This document shows positions 27,501-39,500 of a stretch of DNA of 60,588 nt, in pieces. Position 1 is the first letter of the stretch. Each line of letters opens with the position of its first letter. Source of the stretch: Branchiostoma floridae (lineage: Eukaryota > Chordata > Leptocardii > Amphioxiformes > Branchiostomatidae); NCBI RefSeq assembly GCF_000003815.2, contig NC_049983.1, positions 14,426,273-14,486,860 of the forward strand, in the 5' to 3' direction. Below the pieces are notes generated by a model. It did no database searches. It was not told the origin of the DNA and saw only the letters and a program-made list of their open reading frames with translations. Both the position numbers and the translations under genes were made by a program.

Positions 27501-30500
27501 CAGATGATTATAGACTAAAACTGACAGGATCTCTACACATGATGCTGTGAAAAACATTGAAATCTACAGTAGTCCCCATTTGTTCCATTAGAATGTAAGA
27601 AGCCATTGCAAAGCACATTCATGGCCTTGAGACACAGCTACAAGGTGATATTTTCACTACCACCATATGTCGTCATACTTGGCTGCATTCTAGCCAATCA
27701 AGTACAATGAAAAGGACAAGAGGAGTTTACCCATAAAACTGACATTTCGATAGGGAATGTAATGGGCAATCAATGTTACAGCTATGGGCCTAATCGCTAG
27801 AGTTCGACTGACAAGTTGGGGTGATTGGCACATTAAGCTGTAGTTAATCCATTTTTTTTACACATATGGTACACAATCTCTTCAAAAACCTTAATAACCT
27901 AATGCAGTTACCCTTGGGTTACCTAAGTGGATGCAACCCTCTTAGCTTGTACCATTGGTGTTAATTCCCTATCAATTCCATCACATCACAAAGGCCCGGC
28001 ACGTCTGACCTCCCTTTATGTGATTCCTATTGAAAGGTCACCACAGCTTTTGCTACAGCAGAATTTCTATGGCAAGCAAAATGGGTCCATTTCATGGAGG
28101 CTGGGGTTTAAGTCAGGTTGATGACTATGCTTGACTGTGGTTACACCTCCCACATATAAGGTCATGATTAGGACAGGCTGGGAGTAGAATACAAATCCCT
28201 TCTGTCTGACTTAACTGTTCTCCATGCATACAAATGATGTGGGTGTCTACTTAGACTAAAGAGAAAGTAAGGTAACAATATGTAGAATACTTCTGATATT
28301 ACTTACTGAGGGTACATGTTGCAGCAGTTACACATGTACTGTAGAAGGTTATATCATGTTCATGGTTTATTCGCGGGGTAACCTTTATTTGTTATATTTA
28401 ACTCCAGGGTATTTTGGGATATCAAGTCGACGGACGGTGGTCTCAAACTGCATTGTATTGAAAAAAATTCAATTTGAAACCACTGTCCATCAACGTGATA
28501 TCCCTAAATATCCTGTTTTTAGGTACAACGGATATAGGTTACCCCATAAATAAAGATGAACTACATGTAGTGTTACTATTTCTATCTCTACACCTTGCCA
28601 AAAACACAAAGAAGCAGTCATTACTTCAGAATGATTTTGATGTTTAATAGTATAGTGAGGTCTATAATAGTATAACTTACTGAAGAGTGTGCCAATTGCA
28701 ATCTGGTAATATGAAGTCTGAACTAAGTCTACACTGACAAATTGCATGACCTGTTTGTTCCAATTTTAGAAATAGTACAGAGGCTGGCTTTCACATGCAA
28801 CTGAAACCATTTCAACACCATGCCTCAAGGACCAGTCCAAGAAATCTTTCACCCACTTCCATTTCAGAACAGCTGTTCATGTCAGATAAGTCTCTCCAGG
28901 TAACCCAGTGTATGACCTGTGTCACCTTCGCGTGCCCTCTGTACAAGGTCAGAGCATTCTCCTACAGAGAGCTAATTCTGGCACAAGCACCCCCAGACTC
29001 ACTTCAATCATGCCTCCTAAAACCTTTATGACGGGCAGAAAGTGGAAGGGTAGCAGCTCCTCTCTTTATGACTGGATCATTCAGCTCAACCACACTAAAC
29101 CTGTGGCAGGGGATTAGGGAATCGTACCATCAGCTTTGATTACTACAGCTCAGGGGAGACCACAAACCACAGTATGGTAATCACACCCTGCCATGAGGAC
29201 TCTTGAGTCAGACCTGATGAAAGAATGAAACTAAGAAGAAGGAAAAGGCAACACAACAGCCAGGTTAATGAGTCACCTGGGATTTGCCAATGTTGTATGA
29301 CAGAAAACAGTTTTCGCCAATTTTGTAGAACAGAAAATCACACAAAAATTGCATTTTCCCTGCTTATCATAGACCACGCACCAAAATTACTATATGTTTT
29401 AAACCATGAAGTTTTTTTTTTTCAAGATAAAGCCTCCTTGCCAAAAAAGTTTTGAAAAGCAACTAGAGTCTACTCAAGCAACTGAACATGATTTTGGAAA
29501 CAGTCAGACGGTTCAAGTAGCATCAATTACTTTTCGTCAGTGACACTGGGTAAGGAGTGGAGTAAAACAAATAATAAATCTAGAAAAGAAATGTGTTAAG
29601 GAAAGCATTGCAGACTTTTTTTGGAGAAAGAAGAATGATCTAGCACATCAGTCTGAATCTTTCCATCTTTCTGCACCTCAAAGCCAAAGGTCATCCATAG
29701 GAGATCAAACTTACTTAGAGAGCACAAAGGTGTGAGGATTTTGACAACGCTGTTGGATGAACAATCCCTCCAGTCAATATAGGTAAATGCCCTCATCACC
29801 CTTGGGTCTTCTACTGTCCAGCCAAATGGTAACAAGAGTTTTGAGTAACAAAAACCTTGTGGAGCCACATTTCAGTTGACAACAGGGTTTGTTTGGCTGT
29901 ACCAAGATAAATGGCAATAGCTGAAAATGTCTGAATAATAATTTCTCTGAAACAGGATCAATTTCAATGGGTATAGAACTAATGTACTTAGAGCTTGAGT
30001 GCACTACAGTATATATTCAGGATGCTTTACCTTCCGAAATATTCTGCCGACATCCTCATTGATCTGTGTGAACCTGATGGTGAAAATGTCTGACAGAACA
30101 ACTTCTCTGAAACAGGACTAACTTATGATGGGTAGAAAAATACTTACAGCTTGAGTGCACTACAGGATACTTTACCTTACTAAATATTCTGATTATCGCT
30201 GATCTGTGTGAACCTGCTGGTGAAGTTTGTACTGTAGATGTCTAAGTAAACAACTTCTCTGAAACTGGACCAATTCACGATGGGTAGAGTCTAAAGAACT
30301 ACTTTCAGCTTGAGTGCACTACAATAAAATACAGGACCCTTTACCTTCCTAAATATTCTGCTGACATCCAAACTGATCTGTGTGAACCTGCTGGTGAGGT
30401 TGGTACTGAAAATATCTGATTGAACAACTTCCCTGAAACAGGACCAACTTATGATGGGTAGAGAACTACTTAGAGCTTGAGAGCACTACAGTAAATATTC

Positions 30501-33500
30501 AGGACCCTTTACCTTCCTAAATATTCTGCCGACATCCTCACTGATCTGTGTGAACCTGCTGGTGAGGTTGGTGCTGTAGATGTCGCTGAGTGTGGAGTGG
30601 TTGCGGCTCTCCCTCCGTGTCACCCCCAGCAGCTGGTACCAGCAGTTGTACGGAGACAGGATGTGCCCATCCTTCTTCTCACCTGTCTTACTGTAAGTAC
30701 AACAAGGGGGAACAATGGCATGTGTCCAACAGTAAAAAGGAATCTTTTAAGGGCAACTTAACACCTGCTGGTCTGTCATCTATCAAGCATGCTTTTCAAT
30801 GATTCAGAAATTAACTTGTGATAGTTGGAATACATAGTTGAACATAGGCTCAAGTTGTTAATTTTTGTCGCCACTGTCGACATCTGTCATTTTAAACCAA
30901 CAATAATACATCTTCATTACTTTTATGCTATGAAGTTCAGATTTTTATATGGACAGGGTGAAATTTTTGTCTTGTCATAACAAGCACACGTTCGGGCTGG
31001 AGGGATGTGTCCTACAGACAGCCCTGGTTGGATGTTTGAAAAGGAAAAGAATTTTAGTTTTTGTATGGATGGTGAAGTATGGATGTGTATGGATGTATGG
31101 ATGGTGAAGTGTTTTCAAGAAACAGAGGATATAAAAACTTCAACTTCCTGATTATTTGACAAGAGATGAAGAGAAACATGAGACTCATTCCTTACCTAGC
31201 ATCTAACTTCTGCTGCTGTTTGACCTTGGTGAGGAACCTGTCTGCCAGTTTCTCCAGACTCTTGGAGTACTCCAGCTCGATCTCAGCCTTCCTCCTGAAG
31301 AAGTCCTGCAGGTCCGCCATCAGGGCAGCCTGCGCCTCCATCCGAGAGTCCAGGCATTTCAGCTGGTCGGTCAGCTGCTGACGGATATCTGGGAAAGACA
31401 AAATTGTACTTGATTACTGAAAATGCGATTTGTAATGACTTAATTCCGTGGTGAAGAGAAAAGGGAACATTTGCAACTTAGTTTCAAGTTCATGATAGTG
31501 CCATACTCACATCAGTGTTAAGTAATGGAAACACTGGTGGTATGAAGTCATTGGTGAAGAGGCCACCACAAGAAATGTGAAAAGAAAATTTTTTTTAAGA
31601 ATTACAGTGTAATAAAATACCTGACCGTGGACTAGCCCCCTGTTGTACTTGCCTTAAATGTATTGGCTACTTGGTTTCCAACCTGGCTATTCACAATCCA
31701 TTTCTATTAACATGTCTCACTGTGAACACTGTTTAAATGGCTACCATTTACAGTTCCAGTAGCTAAGTTTGTTTTACAAAAAAATGTTATTCCACTACTT
31801 TTAGTTTGGCTTACCACCAACCAGAACAAAATCTATCTTCAGCAACAGAGGGCAGTTACTGGTAGAAGCTGAAAGAGGACTATCTACCTATTTCTCATAC
31901 AGAGTGACTTTTTTAAGGTCCAGACAAGTATCTGATACCCTGTTTTTTTGCTTGCAAATGTGACTGGGCGCAGATCTGTTTTTTCCTTTCATCTTGCCAC
32001 AGGGATTTGTACAGCTTCTCTTGTTAATTCCTTACAACAAAATCAATACAATAACATACGCTCTGTAAGTACCTGCTTGGTTTGAGGGTGTCAATAAATG
32101 ACTAACATAATTTGTTCAGACAGTTCCTGCTTTAGTGGGTGCAAAAAAAGGTGCTGATATCCATCACTGTCTAGGTAAAGACATACAAGCATCAAGACAT
32201 TTCATCAATATGTCTGAAACCACTGCAAGAAAGTACCTGATCCATGTCCACTGGGAATATGGGTTGATGAGAATAAATGCAAACTTAACCTTGATAAATA
32301 CATGTTTAACCAAGCTTTCAATTCTGTATGTTCTGACTAGAAATATGGCTAAACACATATATACACAGAAATACTCAAACCCCAGAGAATCCCTCATGGT
32401 GAGATATTGCAACATTTACAGCCAATGTGATGAAGTATACCCCAGCCGCCTGAATGTCTCCCCTTCATGCCCCACATATTCTTCAAGACAAGGTTATAAA
32501 GAGCTAAGGCATCTCCAGACTCAACCTTGAAGAAAGGGGTGAACTACAGTTATAACTGCTGCAAAGGAGAAAGTCAGCACAGTAACAGAAGGCCTTTGAG
32601 TTTGATCCTACCAAAAAGAATAGTCCCTACTCCAGGACACACAACGCTTTTGAAGGATACAGATCCTCTGAGCTTACTACATCATGATGTCCGCATCTCT
32701 TGGTGATTACAAAATAAGTCACTAAACCAGAAAAGACAGCCCAAAAAGGAGCCATGTGTGAAACAAGCAAGTCTTGTATACCTGGGGACCACATTTGGCA
32801 GGTAGCTGTACTGTGAAGCATGAGTACAGTGTGCTGATGGCTTCCACAGCAGTGTTCCCACACAATACACCTCTCTTCCCACAAGACCCTGGGCCCTTAT
32901 CTAATGGAGGTAGCCATGGGCTGGCTCCCCCTGTATTGATTAGAGCCACAGTGACATTTCATTCTCCTGAGTGCTGGCAGGAGCTACAAGCTGTGAATAC
33001 TAAAAACATTATTACCAGGACACGGCCAACGACCTGCGGGCAACGATACATGATGCCATTTTGTGCTCATAGCTAAACCTATTTTGTTTTGATTATCTCC
33101 AACAATGAATGATTTGCTAAGAACAACAGATACGTAAAAAGAATAGGCACATTATCATTATGACGTAGGCACAGTAAACTGATAACTGGTATGCTCGCAG
33201 GCATACTTTATAAAGTTTAGGCCGAGTTGCATTCTTATTGTAAGACTTTCTGTCATGAATGTTAATGCAGAGGAGATGCGATAAAATAGCGATACATATA
33301 CAGGTGAGATATATGGTCTGAGATTTGAACACCTGAAGGTATTACAGCAAACTGTTGCAGTCTTCTGTCACTGTCAGAACTTCTGGATGTGAAGAATTAC
33401 TGCGACCCTGAGAAGAAGTAGCAGGGCAAGTTTGCTTCTTTTTTTGCAACTCCTTGTTTAACATCAGCGTTTGCTTTTTTACATCAGCATTCCCAGGTAC

Positions 33501-36500
33501 ATGATACCACATGCTGTTGTTTGTATGTCAGGTATGAGAGTCTCTAACCAAAACAAGGCTTTATCAGATAAGGTTAGAAGCAAACAATAACATCTGCTCT
33601 ACAATTTGCTTCATAATCTTCTCCTCATTCATCCTGTAACTTGACAAGATCATCACACATATCAAAATTGGTAACTACTGTAAATCTATAAAATGATTTG
33701 CAGCAGATTCATATTTACATTGACCTCTATACCACAAATCATCATGAGAAATCATCATATCACCAATACAGATTTTCTGTCAGTAATGTAATCTACATGC
33801 CCACAAAAGGCAACTGTACCTTTCTTTGGGGGACAAGAGGTGTTTGTTATGAAATATCTATATATGTAGGGAATGGAGAATGTGTGCTTACAGTTACATT
33901 CAATGTAATTCAGGGTATCATCTATGATCATTGTATCAGAATTTTACCAAATATCTGGGTATTGTCGTCTTACAGCACAAGTTATTTCATTTACTGTTGT
34001 ACGTAACTGAGTGTTAGCCCATGGCTACTTCCCCTCAGCCAATGAGGAGCCCCCATTTTCTGTTGATATATCCACATAGTATGGTGCTATGAAAAAAAGT
34101 GTGCTGCTATTTCATGCAAATGAGGGAAAAACTGTGGTGATATCAAGAAAACAGGGGTGATATCTGCCTGAAAACTAGGAGTGATTTACTCATGTGACCC
34201 GTTCTGACCAATCCTCGCTTACCNNNNNNNNNNNNNNNNNNNNNNNNNNNNNNNNNNNNNNNNNNNNNNNNNNNNNNNNNNNNNNNNNNNNNNNNNNNNN
34301 NNNNNNNNNNNNNNNNNNNNNNNAATCCCACTCTTGACTTCTAATTGCCCAGAGGAATATCACCAGACTTCTGTCTCTCCAGGCACTTTGCCCCGGAAGG
34401 TCTTGACAAGATTAATGACCTTGTGTTGTTACAGCCAGAAACTGTCTGTCACAGCTTTTCAAGCAATAACAAGAAAGATTGTGGACTTTTAGGACAAAAT
34501 AAAGTAACATTTTGTAAAGCTGATGAACTAGAAAAGCTTCGGGGAAGTATGCCATGGGCTAAGTTAGTTACCCCATGGCCTTGGGCTCGTTTTCTGTGAA
34601 TATCACCAGGCCCGCCACCTCGGGGATTTCTAGTCTCCCCTCGGGCTTCGCCCTCGGGGAGACTAGAAACCCCTCGGTGGGCGGGCCTGGCGATATACAC
34701 AGAAACCTCGCCCCGCCCATGGGGTAACTATTACTTGATGTATGAAGACCAAACAACAAGCCTTATCTCATCTCATCACACACCTACACACAGGCTTGGT
34801 GATGGACCTTATCTAGGAGGAGGTGTCAGGGTTGACAAATGCTCTCCCAACATTTGCTTCTCAACCACAGGTTGTTTGGCTGGGGTCAGCACCCAAGTGC
34901 AGAGGCGGTCCCCAGGGTAAACTGGGCTGTCTCCTGCTGACCCCTGGTCAGGGGGTCAGGTGGACTCATATGGCACCAGTTATGCACACAAATAAACAGG
35001 CTGTCTTCTTCCAAGTTCCTCCCACATGCCTCATCTGAAGTTAGTATCAGGCTGCAATTCTGATTTCAGATATCAAAATAGAATACAACTTTCAGTTTTA
35101 ATGTGGACCATAATAATCTCAACTAAGCTCATCTAACATTTTTCCCTCAGATATATCAAGTGCAGCTCCTTACATTTCTATACTTCCACAAATAAAAACA
35201 TTTGTACACTTCTTGCATTTTCCCTATAACCAGAGCAGAGCAGAGGAGAGGAGACCAGAGTACTGTAAATGCGGTTTTTGTGGTGTCCAGTTCACTGCAA
35301 AAATTTTTCCACTTACAGTATGTGACAACAGCCCATGGCATTATTGCTAAGTTAAAACCATTTTCCCCGCTAAGGCAAAATTAAATCCCTGTGAACTTAA
35401 ATGCATTTACAGTACAGAGTACAGCAGAGCAGAGCAGAGTAGAGCAGAGCATCTGTAGTGATTTCTACCAGGTAGGAGTGACCGATGCCAATTTGGAACC
35501 AAATGGCTACCTCAGCAGCGAAATGCTAAAAGTAATCTTGTCATGCAGGTTTTCACCAAGGGGAAGCAGGCAGACTTCAGAGGCCATGGCAAGTATCAAA
35601 CAAACCTGCTGGCGCCACACCTAACAAGCTCCCCAGGCATCTGACCCTTGGTGTGCTGGTCAGTAAGGATGAACAAACCCCTTTGAACACCACTCTACAA
35701 GGGTGAGGAGAAGGGGAAGGAATATGGGGAGAACTCTTTCATGACTAAACCTTGTAGGATGAAAGAATGAACAAGAGAGCAAGAGGGTCTCTGAACTTGA
35801 ATATCTTTCTTGATAATCCTTGCATGCCAATTAAAATTCATTTCTACCAGACCACTAGGCAAAGGAAAAATTTTGCTTGTAACTAATGGTACTAAAGATC
35901 AATAATTGGAGATTTAAAAAGTCACCGACATTTCACAACATAACCAGCGCAGATGGACTCCTACCTGGTCAAGGAAATACACTCTAGCCATAACCAAATC
36001 CATACAAACTACGCTGTATTGCTTCCAGAATTTTGTTTTGTGTATTATATTGCACGTGTATGAAAATCTGCATGATGATCATTATCATAATCATAATGAT
36101 ATTAACAGCAGTCAGTATAAACTTATACTGTTATAGAAACAGCTCAAGAACCATGTTTCAACAAAATCAACTTTACCACAATTCTAGTCAGCCTGGCAGG
36201 AAAAGGAAAAGAAAGGTCATGACCTTTAATCACACCTCCATGCCTCTTGACTTCACAGGTGGCTTTGCAATCAAGAGATCAGGTCTGCAGACAGCCTGGA
36301 CACTGTCTTACAAATCCTCCACAGCCAAGGTCTTTAGGGATAAAAGCATGGACACAAGCTGTTCACCAAATGAAGACAAGAGGAATAGAGGATAAGTGTA
36401 CTTTAAGTTCAAAGTCAACCTGTAATTGCACTCCCCTATGTAAAAGATTAGTCAGGAACACTTGGTAAAACTACAACAAAGCCACCCAATATATCAGGAT

Positions 36501-39500
36501 AGAAGATACCACTTGATTGCCACCATCAATAACTTCAGATCTGACTCAGATAAAGCTGTAAAACCAAGCACAAAGCAAGTTTTTGAAATACCAGTCTAAC
36601 ACTTTCTAGGGAGATTTATGACTGCCTGAAGGTGTTCCAGCTTCTTGATTGCCTGAACACTTGACTTGGCCTCTCCAGACATGCCTGTCTGGCTCATGGC
36701 TCATTTGTAAAACTTCTTCAGTACTGCAGACAATCAACATCCACTCAAGACAATCCTGTAGCTGTACTGTAGCACTTGTTTGTCATCCTGTGCATCTCCA
36801 CCTGCTGTGGCCTCCTTCCTTCCTTCCTGAACCAAGAGACTCAGGTGGAAACCATCAAACCATTAGATAACCACGTTCTTACTTCTCCCTCAGGTAAACT
36901 AAGGCACGATCTAGACACGGTTTTTCCCGATATCGGCGAGCCAACAACCTCTCGCCGACAGCTTTTTTTCAGCGTCTAGATGGAACTGCAATATCGCATA
37001 AAGATATCGGGAAATTTCTCCCGAAAGGTCCGGACCATTCGTACTATAGCTTTGCAGGGGTCCCCGACAGCTTCCGCGCGCGTGTAGATGTGTCCCGACT
37101 TCGGGAAGGCTCATTAGCATACAACGCGGGCTCATTAGGCTATATAGCTGTTAATGACTGCAATCGCCACGGGTGTCCCGCGGCCAACGTTCCAGATCCC
37201 TCCCGACACATCCACAGATATCGGTAAAAACTGTGTATAGATTGGGCCTAAAGCTCCTCTCCTATGGTGCAATTATCCCATTTTTTCACACTTACACATT
37301 TCTCAAACGGTTATTATACCCATTAGACACTGCAGGTAGGTAAGGAACTGGAGGGCAAAACAAGCCAGACTAACGTCATGTTTATGAAAATTGCCTGAGG
37401 CAGCAGTCAGATAAAAATGTTATAACCCTCTGTCCACCATCTGCTTCGAGATTAGACATTTAAGGTTCTGCCTCTCAGTATCCGTGACAACACCTCTTGT
37501 ATTATGTAAGCAATCCATAAACCAATCCATAACAAAACACATCCTACCTAGATCACAAACTCAAATTAGCTTGGACTATGATGTATGTTCTATAGTATAC
37601 ATACTGTCTCACTAAGTTTGATTTACATTGTAAAGGTTATTGGTTATCATGTGTCTATATCAGAAGGATATCCAATGGAACAATCTTATATACAGAGTCT
37701 AGGGAGTTACTTTTCTGCCACAGGGAACTGTGACTTTATTTCCTCTTGCCCAGTTTTCTCAAATGACATTGGCAAAGATAAGAGTTATTTCCCCAAGGCA
37801 GAAACAGTGGTACTAACGGAAAACCTATTACAAGTATCAGTAAAGCTGATATTTATAGACCAAGAAGTTTGGCACTGGAGAAGGTCAATCTACTGGTATC
37901 AATCATAATGAACCACGTGCCAACACATAATTTCCCTTTACTTTCAGTCTGACAAGTGNNNNNNNNNNNNNNNNNNNNNNNNNNNNNNNNNNNNNNNNNN
38001 NNNNNNNNNNNNNNNNNNNNNNNNNNNNNNNNNNNNNNNNNNNNNNNNNNNNNNNNNNNNNNNNNNNNNNNNNNNNNNNNNNNNNNNNNNNNNNNNNNNN
38101 NNNNNNNNNNNNNNNNNNNNNNNNNNNNNNNNNNNNNNNNNNNNNNNNNNNNNNNNNNNNNNNNNNNNNNNNNNNNNNNNNNNNNNNNNNNNNNNNNNNN
38201 NNNNNNNNNNNNNNNNNNNNNNNNNNNNNNNNNNNNNNNNNNNNNNNNNNNNNNNNNNNNNNNNNNNNNNNNNNNNNNNCTTTTCAACTCCCAAGGAAAT
38301 ATAGGAACCCACTAGGCCATGCCCAGAGAACGTGAATAAATAGGAGTAATTGGAACATGCAGTACAACACAGGGAGAAGCTGAGTAGACAATCTGAAGGG
38401 AGATTATCCCACCAAGGATGACCCACTAGTCTCAGAGGTCACGCCAGACAAAGAGTGTGAAAAGATCACGTGAACCTGTCCAAATGATTCTTCTTAGCAC
38501 CTAAAACCCTATCATTTCTCTGTCACACCTTTCTCTGTGAATTGTATAAGTATTCCAACCGTATTTCCTTGTTCCAAAGCAGTGTTTAGGCCATGCCAAT
38601 TTTACAGTTGGGACTTTCTAAAAGTGACAAAGAGAGCCAGGCCATATGTTTGAGTCTGCAACAAAACATTCAAGTATGTTCTATGAAACTTTTCAGAGTA
38701 TACTACTCAATTTCATAGTCTAACCAAAGGTTACAACACAGAAAACTTAAGTTAAGCATTGTTCCATGAATCATTTAACACAATATGAATAAACACAACT
38801 TTTACATCAAGGAGAAACATCATTTCAAGATCACCCCTCCATGTAAAAGAAATGGTTCAAATTACACAAATGTAAGGACCAAACCTGGATGTCTAATAAT
38901 GTAATATCTAGCCTGTATGCCAGCACTGCTGAGGGCAATGGCGTAATGCCAAGACATGTATCAAAACCAAAACATAAACATCACATTTTACAGGAAAAGT
39001 CAGAGGATTCGAAGAAAACAAAACATCTGTGGGACAAAATACCTGTTGGCAGGCAAATGTTTATCTCAAAAACATCCAGTGATATACTAAGATAGTCTCA
39101 ATTTCAAGAGTTTAAACTATCCTACAGTCATGCCATATGTAAGAATCATATTCTAGTCATGTCTGATATGCAGCTCTTACTACTAATGACAGCAGAGAGA
39201 CGACCTTACCACGTGCACCAGACAGCCTACCTTTCGCCCACTTCCTATTCCAGGTGAAACGATGACAAGGACTGTTCAGATACTCCATAGTGATGGTCAC
39301 CTCAGGATCCTAAATCTACCAAGTCCGCAAATTAGAAACCTCCCAGGGCAGGTTTGTATCCTAATATTGACAAGCTGAAACTCTACCTCGCACCAATCAT
39401 CCTATGTTACCATGGACATGACAATTACAGTGCTTGAAACACGTCCATATGTACCACTGAGCACCCTCCAAGCTGGCAAAAATTAAGTGTCCCAGCTATC

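Larger units (their letters stand above)
24570..30512 (-). other. srGAP intron 3
   Basis: A 5.9-kb AT-rich intron. It contains a short hairpin (actggcctc/gaggccagt, about 25514-25537), an inverted-repeat element at 28375-28545, a dispersed repeat at 29468-29548 and the exon 3-derived tandem array at 29960-30512. No further exon was found. Confidence 0.8.

Noticed and set aside
28356-28747. Two opposite-strand frames with similar peptides (NLYLLYL / NLYPLYL)
   Set aside because: The similarity comes from the two arms of the foldback MITE being inverse complements, not from related genes.
32135-32530. 131-codon plus-strand open frame in intron 1
   Set aside because: Low-complexity, no conserved motif, no splice or promoter context.
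37853-38426. Open frames spanning N runs
   Set aside because: Composed mostly of unknown residues over the assembly gap; no information.
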